Below are positions 44,539-57,301 of a stretch of 64,000 bases of DNA, in pieces. The translations under genes were made by a program, and so were the position numbers. Each line of letters begins with the position of its first letter. Positions within the stretch are counted from its first letter, which is position 1. The notes beneath the pieces are model-generated. The model saw nothing but the letters and a program-made list of their open reading frames with translations. It searched no databases and was not told where the DNA came from. The DNA is from Gordonia hirsuta DSM 44140 = NBRC 16056 (lineage in GTDB: Bacteria > Actinomycetota > Actinomycetes > Mycobacteriales > Mycobacteriaceae), in the NCBI RefSeq assembly GCF_000333015.1, contig NZ_BANT01000006.1, forward strand, positions 1-64,000, read 5' to 3'.

Positions 44539-45677
44539 TCCAGCGACACCATCGTGCCGTCGCCCACTGCGCTGTCGATCACGGCTCTCCCACCGGGGAT
44601 CTGCTGCATTCGCTTCCGGATTCCTGCCGCGATACCCATCCGGTCTCCCGGCACTCGATCCGGATTGAACCCGGTCCCGTCATCGACCACCCGCACTCGG
44701 ATGCTCTCTGGACCGAACTGACCGACCACGACCTGGGAGGCGTCCGGTCCGGCGTGTTGAAGGCTGTTCACCACCGCCTCGCTGGTGGCCCCGATCATCG
44801 CGTCGACAGCCGCCAACGGATAGTCGCCGGCGGCCGGATCCACCTCCAGTATCACCTCGATACGGTCGCTGTAATCGACCACCATTTGACGCAACCGGCG
44901 ATATGCCATCTCCGGGGATACCGTCGGCGGGCGCTCGCGCGCGCTTCCTTCCAGCGCGGTCAGCGCCGCCACCGCCTGCTCCTGCTGGATCCGTGCCGGC
45001 GAGCCAGCGCGCGCGGTCCGCAGGACGGTGATCACTTCATCACGCACCACCGCATCCATCCGATCTCGTTCCAGGGCCCGTGCCTCACGTGCCGCAGTGC
45101 CGGCTGCGGCGCTCAGCAGACGATCGCGATCTCCATCGACGTTCCTGGCGACCGACATCGCTGCCTGTACAACTGCCAGAAAGACGCCGATCATCCCGCC
45201 GCTGATCACCGCTCGCATCGCTTCCGCCATAACCAGGACTTGGCCGCTGTATGCGAGGCTGTACGCGAAAGCAAGGGTCGTGAGGATGACCGCGGTGTAT
45301 GCCACGGCCGCCCAATACGGCAAGACCGTGACAAGGCCGACGCCGATCAGGGTCGCAGCCGCCGACACCCAGAGCGGGTTGATGAAGTCGGTGCCGACCA
45401 ACTCTCCGGTCCAGGCGGGGAACCAGAGAAGCACCGCCAGCCACTGCACACCCGCAGCGAGGACCATCGCCGTGGCGAGTCGGTGGTAGTGCCGGTCGGC
45501 CGAAGCCGCGATCATCCCCACCCCGGCAAGAAGGAACAGGGCGATGCACACCGGAGTCCACCACGCCGCCGTCTGCTCCGCGAGGCGGGTCATGGTGCCG
45601 ATACCAAGCAGGGGCGTCAGAAGGAACATCACGCCTATACCCATGGCGGCAGCACTCCGGATGCGCCGAACGCTCAC
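44523..45677 (-). CDS. kinase-like membrane protein lacking the phospho-acceptor His
   Basis: A 384-aa paralogue of the histidine kinase at 40591-41826, with about six transmembrane helices (residues 10-175), a dimerisation helix and an HATPase domain. The helix reads 'RDRMDAVVRDEVITVLRTA': at the place of His232 in the first kinase there is Arg212. The ATP-binding motifs remain: N box 'EAVVNSLQHAGPDASQ', G1 'VDDGTGFNPDR' and 'RMGIAAGIRKRM'. It may therefore be a pseudokinase, or it may phosphorylate or regulate another protein. It has no adjacent response regulator. It overlaps its partner gene by 16 nt. Confidence 0.75.
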   Translation of the reverse strand: MSVRRIRSAAAMGIGVMFLLTPLLGIGTMTRLAEQTAAWWTPVCIALFLLAGVGMIAASADRHYHRLATAMVLAAGVQWLAVLLWFPAWTGELVGTDFINPLWVSAAATLIGVGLVTVLPYWAAVAYTAVILTTLAFAYSLAYSGQVLVMAEAMRAVISGGMIGVFLAVVQAAMSVARNVDGDRDRLLSAAAGTAAREARALERDRMDAVVRDEVITVLRTARAGSPARIQQEQAVAALTALEGSARERPPTVSPEMAYRRLRQMVVDYSDRIEVILEVDPAAGDYPLAAVDAMIGATSEAVVNSLQHAGPDASQVVVGQFGPESIRVRVVDDGTGFNPDRVPGDRMGIAAGIRKRMQQIPGGRAVIDSAVGDGTMVSLEWRHR

Positions 45678-45771
45678 CGTTCAGCCCTCGCACCCTGGCA
45701 AGAGCCCTGCTGTGCAGCGCATGATCAGAAACCTTACAGAACGAAGGTGCGATTCTGTCAGAGCACGACAC

Positions 45772-45812
45772 AGCAAAGGCGGCCCACACAATCCGGTGGG
45801 CCGCCCTTTGCT
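45772..45812. terminator. intergenic hairpin between the NRPS unit and the second kinase module
   Basis: AGCAAAGG-CGGCCCAC (45772-45787) pairs with GTGGGCCGCCCTTTGCT (45796-45812) with one bulged base. A TTTTG tract follows on the plus strand only. On the minus strand, the direction of the flanking genes, no T tract is present, so termination there is less certain. It is likely the end of the NRPS transcript. Confidence 0.55.
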
Positions 45813-45824
45813 TTTGCGGTTCGG

Positions 45825-46130
45825 TTAGACGGCTTCGCCCAGCGGGCTGCCGACGTCGGCGAGACCCCGACCCAGCCACTGCGTTGCGGCTGCGACCCAC
45901 TCGCCCTGTTCCACCGGCGAGAGTTCGCGAACTCGCTGCGGCAGCAGACTCATCAGCGCCGCAGCCAGTGCCGCACCTCGCGACAGTCCCTGCGCAGCGA
46001 CGACGGGGCCGTACTCGGTGATCTTCTGATGGAGAGCGTCGAAGGTCACGGCCTCACCGTCAAGGCGCACCGCGGTCATCCGCGGCGTCGACACGGCACG
46101 ATCCTCGATCTGCACAAAGAGGTCGGTCAT
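45825..46130 (-). CDS. 101-aa adenylation-domain N-terminus-like protein
   Basis: A small protein downstream of mbtH. Its first about 60 residues (MTDLFVQIEDRAVSTPRMTA, then 'VRLDGEAVTFDALHQKITEY') follow the opening of NRPS adenylation domains: compare '[20 protein letters not shown]' in the last A domain of NRPS2. The rest, 'PQRVRELSPVEQGEWVAAAT', is helical and has no A-domain motifs. It cannot be catalytic. It might be a remnant, or a regulator or binding partner of the synthetase. The 252 nt between it and mbtH contain no gene I can see. Confidence 0.5.
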   Translation of the reverse strand: MTDLFVQIEDRAVSTPRMTAVRLDGEAVTFDALHQKITEYGPVVAAQGLSRGAALAAALMSLLPQRVRELSPVEQGEWVAAATQWLGRGLADVGSPLGEAV

Positions 46131-46382
46131 CTACTCACCCATCGTCGGCGGGGACGCGTCCCCATCCTTGGTGTCCACCAAACGGGGGACTTTCTCAGGA
46201 GAGTGTCTCAGAAGCTTGCGACCACGCAAAGGATTCGACGTATTTCTGTGTCGAAAATCACGTGACAGCTTTCTCGGCACCCGAAACCGAGTGTGCCCGA
46301 AATTGCGTGCGTGACGGATGGTGGACGAGTGATGGATGTGAAACTGTAACCTGTTCGCGATGCTTACCGACAGGTAGGCAGG

Positions 46383-46616
46383 CTAGTTGCCGGCCCGTTC
46401 TGCTGCATCGCGTTCCATCGCCTCGATCAGACTCTTGGGCCGCAGGTCGGTCCAGTTCTCCTCTACATAGGCCAGACATGCATCGCGGCTGTCCTCACCG
46501 AAGACCTTGGTCCAGCCGGCCGGGATGTCGGCGAAGGTCGGCCAGAGCGAGTGCTGGTTCTCGTCGTTGACGAGGACGAAGAAGCGACCGTTCTCGTCGT
46601 CAAAGGGGTTGGTCAT
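46383..46616 (-). CDS. MbtH-like protein
   Basis: A 77-aa MbtH-family protein that binds and activates NRPS adenylation domains. The diagnostic residues are present: '[20 protein letters not shown]', followed by '[20 protein letters not shown]'. It starts within the stop codon of the large NRPS gene (one-base overlap at 46616), so it is translated with its partner. Confidence 0.95.
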   Translation of the reverse strand: MTNPFDDENGRFFVLVNDENQHSLWPTFADIPAGWTKVFGEDSRDACLAYVEENWTDLRPKSLIEAMERDAAERAGN

Positions 46617-49600
46617 CAGATGTGATCCTCTCTACTTGTTTCAGATTCTTTCATGGGTTCGGTTTCGGGAGCACTCAACCGCGCGTCGATCTCCGGGCCG
46701 ATCACCGCCAGCGCCTCGGCATTCGCCATTCCGAGGTGATGGGTGTCGACCATGATCGTTTCGACATGTGCCACGTGCCCGTCCCAGGCCCTCACAAGAG
46801 CGTCGGGGTCGCCCTTGTCCGCGGTGGCGACAAAGAGCTGGATCGGCCCATCGAAGCTCTGCGGCCGGTATCCGGCAAGCATCTGATCGGAAGTCGCGAA
46901 GGTTTCGACGATGCGATCCACCTGGTCTTCGTCCAGAAGTCCCATGCTTGCGATCTGATCACGGACCACCGCCGAGACCTCGTCCACCGTGGCGGCGGTG
47001 ACCTCTTCGCCGAGACCGAACAGGTCACGCCATCCGCCGAGTAGATCGGCCGCGGTCTGCGTAACGTCGGCCTCGCCGACGTCGTCGGCGCTCTCCTCTT
47101 CCAGAGGGCCGACTTCCAGAGGGTCGACGACGTCTTCCGGAACGGGAGCGGCATCCATGATCCCGAGGTAGGCGACCGACTCGCCCTCGGCCTCCAGATG
47201 GGTCGCCATTGCATGCGCGATGGCACCGCCGATCGACCACCCGAGAAGATGGTACGGACCGTGCGGCTGTACCTGCCGGATTTCGCTGACATACCGCGCA
47301 GCGAGCTGTTCGGCGTCGAGAACCTGCGGCTCACCAGTCACCACATAGGGGTCCTGGATCCCGTAAATCGGGCGATCTGTGACGAACGGAACCAGGCCGC
47401 CGTAGAACCAGGCCAGACCACCGGCCGGATGGACACAGAACAGCGGGGCCCCGTCACCGTCCGATCGGAGAGGAATCACGACCTCGCCGGTGATCGAACT
47501 TCTGTCGACGATCTGTGCCGCGAGCGCGCGCGGCGTCGGATTGCTGAACAGCCACGCCAGTTCGATGTCCAGGCCGTACTCGCTCTGCAGCCGCGCCCGC
47601 AGCCGCACCGCAGACAGCGAGTTACCGCCTACGTCGAAGAACGAATCGCGAACCGAGACTCTGTCCACACCCAACACGTCGGCGAAAGCCGCCGCGATCC
47701 CTTCTTCCACATCCGACTCTGGAGCTACGTATTCGGCTACGACGACCGTGGTAGGCAGTGGGAGCGAGTCGCGATCGAGCTTGCCGTTGGCGGTGAGTGG
47801 CAGCCCGTCGATCACCATCACCACGTCAGGAACCATGTAGCTCGGGACGAAATCAGCCGCCGCTGCACGGACCACGGCAGGATTAACAACGGCACCGACC
47901 TCAGGAACCACGTACCCGACCAATTGCTCACCGCGCACCGGATCGTCGTAGACCCGCGCCGCAGCAGCGGCCACCCCGCCGGCCCGCAACAACCCCGACT
48001 CGACCTCGCCGTACTCGATCCGGAAACCACGCAACTGCACCTGCGCATCCCCACGACCCAGATACTCGATGTCACCGCCGACCCGCCGCGCCAGATCACC
48101 CGTGCGATACAAACGTCTTCCCGGCGCACCGAACGGGTCGGCCACGAAACGGGACGAGGTCAGCCCAGACCGGTTCAAATACCCCTGCGCCAACTGACCA
48201 CCGGCCACATACATCTCACCGACCACCCCGTCAGGCACCGGATGCAAACGCTCATCGAGCACATGAATCGCCAACGACGCCAACGGACGGCCGATCAGCG
48301 ACGCATCACCGGCCGAGACCAACGCCCGATCCAACGACCGGAACGTCACATGCACCGTGGTCTCGGTAATGCCGTACATATTCACCAGTTCCGCCGAATC
48401 CTCGGGGAACTCATCGAACCAGCGCCGCACCTGCTCAAAACTCAGCGCCTCGCCGCCGAACACCACATACCGCAGACCCAGCTCCGCCTGCGTCCGCAAC
48501 CGGGCATCGATCAACTGATAAAACGCCGAGGGCGTCTGCGACAACACCGTCACACCCTCATCCGCCAACAACCCGACAAAAGCCTCCGGGTCACGAGCCA
48601 ACTCCCGATCGACCACGACCAGCCGCGCACCCGACAACAGCGGACCCCACAACTCCCACACAGAGAAATCAAACGCATACGAATGGAACATCGTCCACAC
48701 ATCGTCGGCGCGGAAATCGAAATCCGCGGCAGCCGTGTCCATCAACGTCACCACATCCCGGTGAGTGACCTCCACCCCCTTCGGCAGACCCGTCGACCCC
48801 GACGTATAGATCACATACGCCCGGCTATCAGCCTGCACCACGATCTGTGGGGCCGACGAACCGAGATTCGCCTTGATCAGCGCATCCACATCGACCACAG
48901 CAGCATCGCCCACCGATTCCCACAGCGGATGGCCTGCCGACGACGAATCAGTCAGCACAACGTCGACCGCCGCGTCGGCGACGATGAACCGCAGGCGTTC
49001 CACCGGATTGCCCAGATCAAGCGGTAGATACGCCGCACCGACCTTCAGCACACCCAGAATCGCCGCAGCCAGGTCCACTGACCGCGCCGTAGCCACACCG
49101 GTCACATCACCCGGCCCCACACCCTGCGCCCACAAACCCGCAGCTATCGCATCGGCGCGCGCATCGAGTTCGCGATACGACAGGCTTCGTTCCGAAGTCG
49201 ACACCGCCATCCGCTCGCTGAAAGCAGCCGAAGATCCCGCAAAAAGGTCCACCAACGAGTACCCGGCGTGCACGGTCTCCGTCACCGGTGCCGGCAAAGC
49301 CGCCAGTACCTCGACCTCCGCCGCCGACAACACGGCCACGTCGCCGACCGGCAGCAACGGATCGGTCACCAGATCGGCCAGGAGCCGTACATACCGATCC
49401 GCCAAAGCGGCAATCGCCACCTCATCGAACAGATCGGTGGCGTAGATCGCCGAAACGAGCCAGTCGCTTGAGCCGGGCTGAATCTCGAACTGCAGGTCCA
49501 CCCGCGCAGGCGGCTCCGGCGCCTCCACAGCTGTGATCTCCAGCGTCCCGAGGCCGCCGCGTTCGGTCACCGTGGCGTTGTTGAACGACAGAATCACCTG

Positions 49601-52600
49601 GGCGAGGGGCGCGAACGCCTGCGAACGCACCGGACTCATCGCGTCGACGATCGACTCGAACGGCACATCAGCGTGCGCGAACGCCTGCAGATCGATTTCC
49701 CGGACTCGATCCAGGAACGAACCGAAGGTCTCAGTGTCGTCGACGACGGTGCGCAGCACCAGGGTGTTGACAAACATGCCGACGAGTGGGTCCAGGACCT
49801 GGTGCCCTCGCCCTGCGACCGGAGTCGCCACCGACACGTCATCAACCGAGGCCAGCCGCGACAACAGCACAGCCAGGGCTGCATGCATCACCATGAACGG
49901 CGTCGCTCCGTGTACACGAGCAACCGACTCGACAGCGGCAACCGTGTCCGCCGGGATGCTGAATCCGTGGCGTGCGCCTCGCCCCGAAGCGACGGCGGGC
50001 CGTTGCCGGTCGGAAGGCAGTTCCAGCACATCCGGGGAATCCTCAAGCTGAATGCGCCAGTAATCCAGTTGTCTACCGATCACCGAATCTGGATCGTCCG
50101 TTGCACCCAACTCCGCGTTCTGCCAGATCGCGTAATCGGCGAACTGCACGTCAAGCGGCACGAACTGAGGCTCATCATCAGCCATCCTCGCTGCATACGC
50201 CGTCAGCAGGTCCGCCACGAGCGGTGCAACCGATGCACCGTCGGCGGCAATGTGGTGCGCGACGACGGCGAGCACGTACTCACCCGGCGCGACCGGCCAC
50301 AACCGCACGCGGAACGGCCACTGCGAGGTCACATCGAAACCGGTCCGGACGTCCACTTCGAGTTCGGTCTGCGAATCGACCAGCTTCCAGTCGATCCCAT
50401 CGTTCACCTCACCGCGTGGCGCGATCGACTGGTACGGAACACCGTCAGACTCCGGGAACACCGTCCGCAGCACTTCGTGGCGCTCGACCACGTCGACCAC
50501 CGCGGCGCGAAGTGCGTTGACGTCCAAGTCTCCGGTCAATCGCATGACGGCCGGGATGTTGTAGGTCGCGTCCCCCGGAGCCAGCTGATTGATGAACCAC
50601 ATCCGCTGCTGAGCGAACGACAACGGGATCCTGCACGGCCGGGGACTGACGGCCGTGATAGGCGCCAGGGCCGAAGTGCTTGTCGACCGGGTCGCAGCCA
50701 GTTCGCGCACGGTATGACGTGTGAACACGTCGCGGACGCCGATCTCACGGCCCAGGGCCGCCGTTGCGCGGGCTGCCAGTCGTGTCGCCGACAGCGAGTT
50801 GCCGCCGAGCTCGAAGAACGAGTCGAGAGCTCCCACACGGTCGACTCCCAAGACCTCTGCAAAGACCTCAGCGACCGCCCGCTCGTCTTCCGTGGCAGGT
50901 GCGACGTAAGCGGTACCGACGGTCGCGTCAGCAGGTTCGGGCAGCGCGGCGCGGTCGAGTTTGCCGACCGGAGTCAGCGGCATCGACTCGAGCACCGTGA
51001 TCGATGCGGGAACCATGTAGCCGGGTAGGCGGCACGCAGCTTTTGCGATCAGCACGACCTCGTCGAGCACGGTCTCACCGTCCCCGACTACATAGCCGGC
51101 GAGTGAACGGGCCGGAGTGCCGACAGCCACGACGACGGCCTCGGCGACCCCAGGCAGCGCAGCAAGTACAGCTTCGACCTCGCCGAGTTCGATCCGTTGA
51201 CCGTTGATCTTGACCTGGTGGTCGATACGTCCGACGTAGTCGATGGCCCGCTCGCCCGTGACCCGGACGAGGTCGCCGGTGGCATACATGCGCGCGCCGA
51301 GCCGGTCTGCGAAAGGGTCAGCGACGAAACGGCTGGATGTCAGGGCGGACCGACCGAGGTAGCCACGCGCAAGAGAGACGGGAGACGAGAGGTACAGCTC
51401 GCCTGTCATGCCCTGCGGCACCGGATTGAGGCCGTTATCGAGCACATAGCCGGTGAAGCCGCGCCACATCCCCCCGATAACCACCCGTTCGCCGGGCCGC
51501 AGATCGCCGCGAATCGCCAGAGCCGTGGTCTCAGTCGGGCCGTAGGCGTCGACCACTCGGAGGCCGGGGCGAGAGGCCCAGCGATCCACAAGTTCGAGCG
51601 GCACGGCCTCGCCGCCGACCGCAATGACCCGCAGGGCGGTGCCTGCCCCCGGATCCAGAGTCGCCAGCACCGACGGGGTGATGAAACCGCTCGTCACCCG
51701 GCCCTCGTCGAGGACACGCTCTAGGGCAGGACCCGCGTAAGCATCGGCCGGTGCGATGACCATCGTGCGTCCCGCGACGATCGACCAGGCGAATTCGAGG
51801 AACGCCGCGTCGAAGCTGGGAGAGGCGACGTGCAGAATCCGCGCGTCACCATCGGATACCGATTCCCGAGTGAGATCCGAGAGTCCCAGCGCGAGGGTGG
51901 CCGTGCCGCGCTGGGTGTTGCCGACAGCCTTGGGTCGGCCGGTAGTGCCGGAGGTGTAAGTCAGGTAGGCCAAATCATCCAGCGTCACCGGACGGCCGCG
52001 GTCGGCGTCCGTGATCGGATCATCAGCAGCATCCAGAAGTTCGGCGAGCCCGATCCATTCACAGTCGCCGCCGAGCTGCGCGCGGGTGTCCGAGTCCGTC
52101 ACGCCTATCCGGACACCCGAGTCGGAGATCATGAAGGCGACCCGATCCTCGGGATAGTTCGGGTCGATCGGAACGTACGCGGCTCCGGCTTTGAGGATGC
52201 CGCAGATCGCCACCACCGAGTCGATGGAGCGCACCAGACCGACCGCGACGATCTGACCCGGGGTTATCCCGCGAGCCAGCAGAGAGCGCGCCACACTGTT
52301 GGTTCGCGACTCGAATTCCGCGTAGTCGATCACCTCATCACCGCAGATGAGGGCGGGGTGTTGCGGGTCGAGGGTGCGTCGACTGAACTGCTCGATGAGC
52401 GTCAGTTCCTCCGCGGCCGGTGCGTCCGCAGGAACGATCCCCTCGTCGGAGTCTGCACCGGCGAGCAGAGGAATCTGCACCGTCTTCAGTGCGGGATCGG
52501 CCGCGACCGCGCCGAGAATGTTCTCGAGAGCGCGACCGAAAGTCTGAACGTCATCCTCGGAGAACGCCGACGGCAGGTACTTGAGCGTGAGTTGCAGCCC

Positions 52601-55600
52601 GTCTGCCGTCGGTGCACCCGCCAGATTCAGCGGGTAGTGCGTCGCATCCGAGGCGGTCGCTCCGACGATCTCCAGTCCTCCGGCCGCGGAGGCGTCGACG
52701 GTGCTGAGACTCTCAGTGTCCACCGGGTACGACTCGTAGACGGTGAGAGTGTCGAACAGGACCGGCAGCCCGGTCAGCGCTGTCAGTTCCGGCAGTCCGA
52801 GGTGCTGATGGTCGAGGACGGCGACCTTGTCGCCTTGCAATACCCTGAGCACCTCGGAGGCGGCGGCGCCCGGGTCGACGTCCACCACGACTGGCAGCGT
52901 GTTGATGAACAGACCGACCATCGTTTCGACGCCGTCGAGGTCCGCAGGTCGACCTGACACGGTTTCGGCGAAAGCAACCGTTCGGTTTCCGGTCAACCGC
53001 GACAGAAGGACCGCCCACGCGAACTGCAGGATCGTCGATATCGTGACGCCCTGTTCGCGGGCGAGTTGGTCGATCGCCTCGGCCAGTTCGCGACCCAATG
53101 GCACCACGAGGTCCCGCGGGAGAGTCTCCGCAGACGCCTCGGCAGCCGGCGCCAACAGGGTCGGCTCGTCGATACGGTCGAGGATCGGCCGCCAGGCTGC
53201 GATCCCTGCTGCCCGGTCGGCGGCACCGATCCGGCGCACATAGGCTGCGAAATCGGTGTCCGGACTCGACAGCCGACCGGTATAGGTGAATCCGGTCCCG
53301 TAGATCGCCAGCAGATCGGCCATGACCAGCGGGCCTGACCAGCCGTCGAACAGCAGGTGGTGGTTGGTGATCACTACCGCCAGGCCACCGTCGTAACGCA
53401 CGACGACGACCCGCAGCAGCGGCGATGCGTCGAGGGCGAACGGCTTCAGCTTCTCTTCCCGTTCGATGCCAGCGATGCGCTCTTCGACGGTTTCGCGATC
53501 GGCAGCACCCAGGTCCACTTCTCGCCAGCCGGCGCGAACGCCGTCGACGATCACGGTGACGACGGCACCGCTGGGCACCCGCACGAACGCCGAACGAAGC
53601 GCACGATGATGTTCGAGCAGATCGTCGGTGGCTCGCCGAAGGCGCCCAAGATCCACGTCTCCGCCGAGACGCAGGGTTGCCTGCGTGAGATAGACGTCGA
53701 CAGTCTCGTCGCCCGCGAGTTCGGACTGGAAGTACAGGCCTCGCTGCAACGGTGTCAGCGGCCACACGTCCGCTCCAGGGAAGCGTTCGGCGAGCAGATC
53801 CAGGTCGTCCTGCGTCACTCCGGTGCCCGGCACATCTGACGGGGAGAGCCCGGGATCGCCGACCGCCACTGCAGCGACGATTGTAGCCAGTTCGTCACTC
53901 CATCGGCGGGCGATGTCTTCGGCATCGGCGGTCGAGAGAACCGATTCGGGGAAGCGGAAGTCGGCCGCGATCACCGGACCGTCGGCGCGTCGTATCGTCT
54001 GAGCATTGATCACCAGCGGGCTCATCGCGGCCATGCCTCCGGAGACCGCACCGGGCAGGAACACGGCGTCGCCCGCCGGAAGCAGCGGGATGGGTTCACC
54101 GGCCGGAGTCGCGGTCGGCTGGTCCGCACCGCCGCCACCGCCGAGGTAATTGAAGGCGATCGACGGCAGCGGACGCGCCTCGAGCTCGTCGTTACCGCCG
54201 TACCGCAGCAGACCGAACCCGATGCCCTGGTTCGGGCGGCTCAGCCGCTCTTCCTTGGCGGCCTTGACCGCATGGACCGGGTCGGCGGACGGGTCGATCG
54301 ACAGCGGGGCGATACTGGTGAACCAGCCGACCGTACGCGCGAGGTCGGCACGCCGCGGATCGCTGCCCTGTGCCAGGATCTCTTCGTAGCGGCCGTGGCC
54401 CTCGGACAGCACTCCGACGGGTGCACCGTCGTCGATCCCCTGGTCACGCTGCCACGAGCGCACCGCGCGCGCCAGCGCCGCCAGCAGAACATCGGTCAGC
54501 TGAGCGCCGAATGCTTCGGGCACCCTCTGTAGGAGTGCCGAGGTCAGGTCCGGAGCCAATTCGTGCAGATGCGAGGAGGTCTCCGAGTACCGCGTCGCCG
54601 CCGGGTCGAACTCCCGGCCGAGGTCGGTCGGTCGCTGCGGGCTCCGAGCGAGCCAGTAGTCGAGTTCGCCGGCGAACTCTCCGACGCGTGCTGCAAGGGC
54701 GTTGTTCCACGCCTGCTCGGAGGTCACCTCGCCACGCAGGGCGATCGGCTGGTCGGCGCTCACCTGCGCCCACCCTGTCACCAGATCCTCGAGGATCACC
54801 GGCCAGGACACCGTGTCGACTGCGAGGTGGTGGATCGTGAGGACTACGCGAGCACCGTCGTTGCCGGTGACGAGTGTGGCCCGGACCAAGCGGCCGGTCG
54901 CAGGATCGAGCCGGGCCGCATCTGCCGCATGGGCCGCAGTGACTGCAGCGACGAACTCGTCACTGCCGGCGTCGGCTGCGACTTCGAAGGTTCCGACCGA
55001 TGCGGCCGCGTCGAAAGGCTCGCCGGCGGTCAGCACCCACCGACCACCCGGCGTCAGCATGTCACTGACTGCGTCGCCGACGATCGTGGTCAGCGACTTG
55101 CCCTTGTCGAGCGAGAACCACAGGCCCGCGGGCTTGTCCTCGCGGACGAGGCGCGCCGAGAGCATCGGGTGTGCTTCGACGACGGCCGCCAGCAGTTCCG
55201 CCAGGTCCTCGACGCTCATCTCGGCGGGGGCGAAGAGGATCTGTGCCTGGTTGAAGTCGGCGAAGTCGGCGGGAGTCGGTGCCGCCTGGGTCATCCACGA
55301 CATGACCGGGGACAGTGCGAGCTCGCCGCGCCCGTCATCCGGATCGTCGAGGATCGGCAAGGCCGCCGCGCCCGACGTCGCTGCACGGGCGATCCCGCGC
55401 ACCGTCTTGTGCTCGAAGATCTCGCGCGGGGTGATGCCCACGCCAGCCGCTTTCGCCGCCGAGGCCACCTGGATGGACATGATCGAGTCACCACCGAGGG
55501 CGAAGAACGACTCGGTGACGCCGAGCCGCTCGACCCCGAGGAGCCCCCCGATGATGTCGGCCAGCAACCGCTCTTGATCGGTCTTCGGCGCGATGTAGTC

Positions 55601-57163
55601 AGGGCGCCGGGTTCCACCTTCCGGTTCGGGCAGTGCCGCCCGGTCGAGCTTGCCCGAGGGGGTCAGCGGAATGTCGTCGATCACCAGGATCTGTGCCGGG
55701 ATCATATGGGCCGCAAGGTGATTCGCAGCCTCCGCTGCCACCGCGTCGGGATCGATGCTCTCGCCGGGACGTGGGACCAGGTAGGCGACCAGCTGGGTGT
55801 GTTTGCGATCGCCCTGCTCGACTTCGCGGCCGATGATGACGGCCTGCGCGACACCCGGGCTATCGGCCAGGACGGCCTCGATCTCGCCGAGTTCCACTCG
55901 CTGACCGTTGATCTTCACCTGGTGATCGGCGCGGCCCGCGAACTCGAGGTCGCCCTTGACCAGTCGGACCATGTCCCCGGTGGCGTACATCCGCGCACCC
56001 GGAGCCCCGAAGGGGTCGGCGACAAAGCTCGTCGCACTCAGATCGGGCCGTTCCAGATAGCCTCGGGCCAGGCCCGAAGCCGACAGGTACAACTCCCCCA
56101 TGACCCCGTCGGGCACCTCGTGCAGCCGCTGGTCGAGGATGCGTGCCGTGAATCCCCCTTGGGCTCGGCCGATGGTGACGGGTTTTCGCGGCGTCATCCG
56201 CGCACGCGTCGCCCAGATGGTGATCTCGGTCGGTCCGTAGAAGTTCCAGAGCCGACGACCACGCGCCGCCCACCGTTGGACCAGTTCCGGCGGACATGCC
56301 TCGCCGCCGGTGACGAGATTGCGCACCGTGGCTGCGCGTTCGGGGTTCAGGGTTGCCAGGACCGAGGGTGTGACGATCAGGTCGGTCACCTCACCATGCT
56401 CGATGACTTCGTCGAGCGCCGCACCCGCATAGTCTGTGTGCGGAGCAAGAACCAGTGTGTGGCCTGCACTGATGCCCCACACCATCTCCAGAATCGACGC
56501 ATCGAAGCTCAACGCCCCGACATGGAGCACGCGAGTATCGGGGTCGTCCTCACGAGACCCGGTGACCTTCTGCAGATTCGCTACAAGATCGACCATCCCG
56601 CTGTTGGCGATCGCCACACCCTTTGGCCGACCGGTGGAACCCGATGTGTAGATCACATAGACGAGGTTCTCCAGCCGGACAGACCCGTTGCGTTCGGCAT
56701 CGACGATCGGGGCACCCGAATCGGCTTCGGCTTCCAGAGACTCCAGTTCGAGCCACGCGCAATCGGTCTCACCCATCCGGCTTCGCGTGCTCGCGTCGGT
56801 GATACCGATGCCGACGGCAGAATCTTCGAGCATGTATGCGATCCGGTCGTCGGGATATGCCGGATCGATCGGCAGATACGCTGCACCCGACTTGACGATC
56901 CCCCAGATCGCCAGCACCGACTCGACCGAACGTTCCAGACCCACCGCCACGATGTCGTCTGGCCTGACACCGCGGCCCAGCAGTGCACGCGCAATTCGAT
57001 TAGTTCGCGCTTCGAAGTCATCGTAGGAGACTTCTGTCTCGCCGCAGATCAGTGCCGAGTGTTCTCCGTCGAGGTCTCGTCGGCTCAGGATGTCGATCAG
57101 GGTGCCGTCTTCGGCAGACCCTCCGATCGCCATCCCACCCGTCGATTTGTCGCGGTCAGGCAC
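46616..57163 (-). CDS. three-module nonribosomal peptide synthetase with E and TE domains (NRPS2)
   Basis: A GTG start at 57163 with AGGAGAGGAG upstream is preferred over the first codon of the open frame at 57229, giving about 3515 aa. Approximate domain order: A 20-515, T 520-595 ('[10 protein letters not shown]'), E 610-1105 ([10 protein letters not shown], '[11 protein letters not shown]', 'FNYLGG'), C 1130-1570 ('NHHLLFDGW', likely accepting a D-residue), A 1590-2080, T 2085-2160 (GGNSL), C 2180-2620 (HHIAADG), A 2640-3150, T 3160-3230, TE 3250-3515 (GWSIGG Ser, HHLG His). The protein opens with A-T and has no C domain of its own, so the donor-side C must be the last one of NRPS1. Specificity residues of the third A domain read DFWSVGMVH(K), near the threonine code. 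The first two (DALIVGFIW and DALFAGAAL) are not assignable. The TE should release the finished peptide. Confidence 0.93.
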   Translation of the reverse strand: MPDRDKSTGGMAIGGSAEDGTLIDILSRRDLDGEHSALICGETEVSYDDFEARTNRIARALLGRGVRPDDIVAVGLERSVESVLAIWGIVKSGAAYLPIDPAYPDDRIAYMLEDSAVGIGITDASTRSRMGETDCAWLELESLEAEADSGAPIVDAERNGSVRLENLVYVIYTSGSTGRPKGVAIANSGMVDLVANLQKVTGSREDDPDTRVLHVGALSFDASILEMVWGISAGHTLVLAPHTDYAGAALDEVIEHGEVTDLIVTPSVLATLNPERAATVRNLVTGGEACPPELVQRWAARGRRLWNFYGPTEITIWATRARMTPRKPVTIGRAQGGFTARILDQRLHEVPDGVMGELYLSASGLARGYLERPDLSATSFVADPFGAPGARMYATGDMVRLVKGDLEFAGRADHQVKINGQRVELGEIEAVLADSPGVAQAVIIGREVEQGDRKHTQLVAYLVPRPGESIDPDAVAAEAANHLAAHMIPAQILVIDDIPLTPSGKLDRAALPEPEGGTRRPDYIAPKTDQERLLADIIGGLLGVERLGVTESFFALGGDSIMSIQVASAAKAAGVGITPREIFEHKTVRGIARAATSGAAALPILDDPDDGRGELALSPVMSWMTQAAPTPADFADFNQAQILFAPAEMSVEDLAELLAAVVEAHPMLSARLVREDKPAGLWFSLDKGKSLTTIVGDAVSDMLTPGGRWVLTAGEPFDAAASVGTFEVAADAGSDEFVAAVTAAHAADAARLDPATGRLVRATLVTGNDGARVVLTIHHLAVDTVSWPVILEDLVTGWAQVSADQPIALRGEVTSEQAWNNALAARVGEFAGELDYWLARSPQRPTDLGREFDPAATRYSETSSHLHELAPDLTSALLQRVPEAFGAQLTDVLLAALARAVRSWQRDQGIDDGAPVGVLSEGHGRYEEILAQGSDPRRADLARTVGWFTSIAPLSIDPSADPVHAVKAAKEERLSRPNQGIGFGLLRYGGNDELEARPLPSIAFNYLGGGGGADQPTATPAGEPIPLLPAGDAVFLPGAVSGGMAAMSPLVINAQTIRRADGPVIAADFRFPESVLSTADAEDIARRWSDELATIVAAVAVGDPGLSPSDVPGTGVTQDDLDLLAERFPGADVWPLTPLQRGLYFQSELAGDETVDVYLTQATLRLGGDVDLGRLRRATDDLLEHHRALRSAFVRVPSGAVVTVIVDGVRAGWREVDLGAADRETVEERIAGIEREEKLKPFALDASPLLRVVVVRYDGGLAVVITNHHLLFDGWSGPLVMADLLAIYGTGFTYTGRLSSPDTDFAAYVRRIGAADRAAGIAAWRPILDRIDEPTLLAPAAEASAETLPRDLVVPLGRELAEAIDQLAREQGVTISTILQFAWAVLLSRLTGNRTVAFAETVSGRPADLDGVETMVGLFINTLPVVVDVDPGAAASEVLRVLQGDKVAVLDHQHLGLPELTALTGLPVLFDTLTVYESYPVDTESLSTVDASAAGGLEIVGATASDATHYPLNLAGAPTADGLQLTLKYLPSAFSEDDVQTFGRALENILGAVAADPALKTVQIPLLAGADSDEGIVPADAPAAEELTLIEQFSRRTLDPQHPALICGDEVIDYAEFESRTNSVARSLLARGITPGQIVAVGLVRSIDSVVAICGILKAGAAYVPIDPNYPEDRVAFMISDSGVRIGVTDSDTRAQLGGDCEWIGLAELLDAADDPITDADRGRPVTLDDLAYLTYTSGTTGRPKAVGNTQRGTATLALGLSDLTRESVSDGDARILHVASPSFDAAFLEFAWSIVAGRTMVIAPADAYAGPALERVLDEGRVTSGFITPSVLATLDPGAGTALRVIAVGGEAVPLELVDRWASRPGLRVVDAYGPTETTALAIRGDLRPGERVVIGGMWRGFTGYVLDNGLNPVPQGMTGELYLSSPVSLARGYLGRSALTSSRFVADPFADRLGARMYATGDLVRVTGERAIDYVGRIDHQVKINGQRIELGEVEAVLAALPGVAEAVVVAVGTPARSLAGYVVGDGETVLDEVVLIAKAACRLPGYMVPASITVLESMPLTPVGKLDRAALPEPADATVGTAYVAPATEDERAVAEVFAEVLGVDRVGALDSFFELGGNSLSATRLAARATAALGREIGVRDVFTRHTVRELAATRSTSTSALAPITAVSPRPCRIPLSFAQQRMWFINQLAPGDATYNIPAVMRLTGDLDVNALRAAVVDVVERHEVLRTVFPESDGVPYQSIAPRGEVNDGIDWKLVDSQTELEVDVRTGFDVTSQWPFRVRLWPVAPGEYVLAVVAHHIAADGASVAPLVADLLTAYAARMADDEPQFVPLDVQFADYAIWQNAELGATDDPDSVIGRQLDYWRIQLEDSPDVLELPSDRQRPAVASGRGARHGFSIPADTVAAVESVARVHGATPFMVMHAALAVLLSRLASVDDVSVATPVAGRGHQVLDPLVGMFVNTLVLRTVVDDTETFGSFLDRVREIDLQAFAHADVPFESIVDAMSPVRSQAFAPLAQVILSFNNATVTERGGLGTLEITAVEAPEPPARVDLQFEIQPGSSDWLVSAIYATDLFDEVAIAALADRYVRLLADLVTDPLLPVGDVAVLSAAEVEVLAALPAPVTETVHAGYSLVDLFAGSSAAFSERMAVSTSERSLSYRELDARADAIAAGLWAQGVGPGDVTGVATARSVDLAAAILGVLKVGAAYLPLDLGNPVERLRFIVADAAVDVVLTDSSSAGHPLWESVGDAAVVDVDALIKANLGSSAPQIVVQADSRAYVIYTSGSTGLPKGVEVTHRDVVTLMDTAAADFDFRADDVWTMFHSYAFDFSVWELWGPLLSGARLVVVDRELARDPEAFVGLLADEGVTVLSQTPSAFYQLIDARLRTQAELGLRYVVFGGEALSFEQVRRWFDEFPEDSAELVNMYGITETTVHVTFRSLDRALVSAGDASLIGRPLASLAIHVLDERLHPVPDGVVGEMYVAGGQLAQGYLNRSGLTSSRFVADPFGAPGRRLYRTGDLARRVGGDIEYLGRGDAQVQLRGFRIEYGEVESGLLRAGGVAAAAARVYDDPVRGEQLVGYVVPEVGAVVNPAVVRAAAADFVPSYMVPDVVMVIDGLPLTANGKLDRDSLPLPTTVVVAEYVAPESDVEEGIAAAFADVLGVDRVSVRDSFFDVGGNSLSAVRLRARLQSEYGLDIELAWLFSNPTPRALAAQIVDRSSITGEVVIPLRSDGDGAPLFCVHPAGGLAWFYGGLVPFVTDRPIYGIQDPYVVTGEPQVLDAEQLAARYVSEIRQVQPHGPYHLLGWSIGGAIAHAMATHLEAEGESVAYLGIMDAAPVPEDVVDPLEVGPLEEESADDVGEADVTQTAADLLGGWRDLFGLGEEVTAATVDEVSAVVRDQIASMGLLDEDQVDRIVETFATSDQMLAGYRPQSFDGPIQLFVATADKGDPDALVRAWDGHVAHVETIMVDTHHLGMANAEALAVIGPEIDARLSAPETEPMKESETSREDHI

Positions 57164-57190
57164 CTGACTCCTCTCCTGGCAGCGAACATC

Positions 57191-57301
57191 CCGTGCTGGC
57201 TTCGATCGTTGCGCTCGTGGCGACCGCAAAGTTCAAGCTTAGAGCAGGCCGACAGGGTGAACTGTGGTCCATTCGACCGATTCTTCCTGGTGCCAGCACG
57301 G
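57191..57301. repeat. inverted repeat in the NRPS1-NRPS2 spacer
   Basis: Perfect 10-bp arms CCGTGCTGGC (57191-57200) and GCCAGCACGG (57292-57301) enclose about 90 nt of the 147-nt spacer between the two synthetase genes. Transcribed, it could form a long-range stem just before the NRPS2 start. Its role is unknown. Confidence 0.5.
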
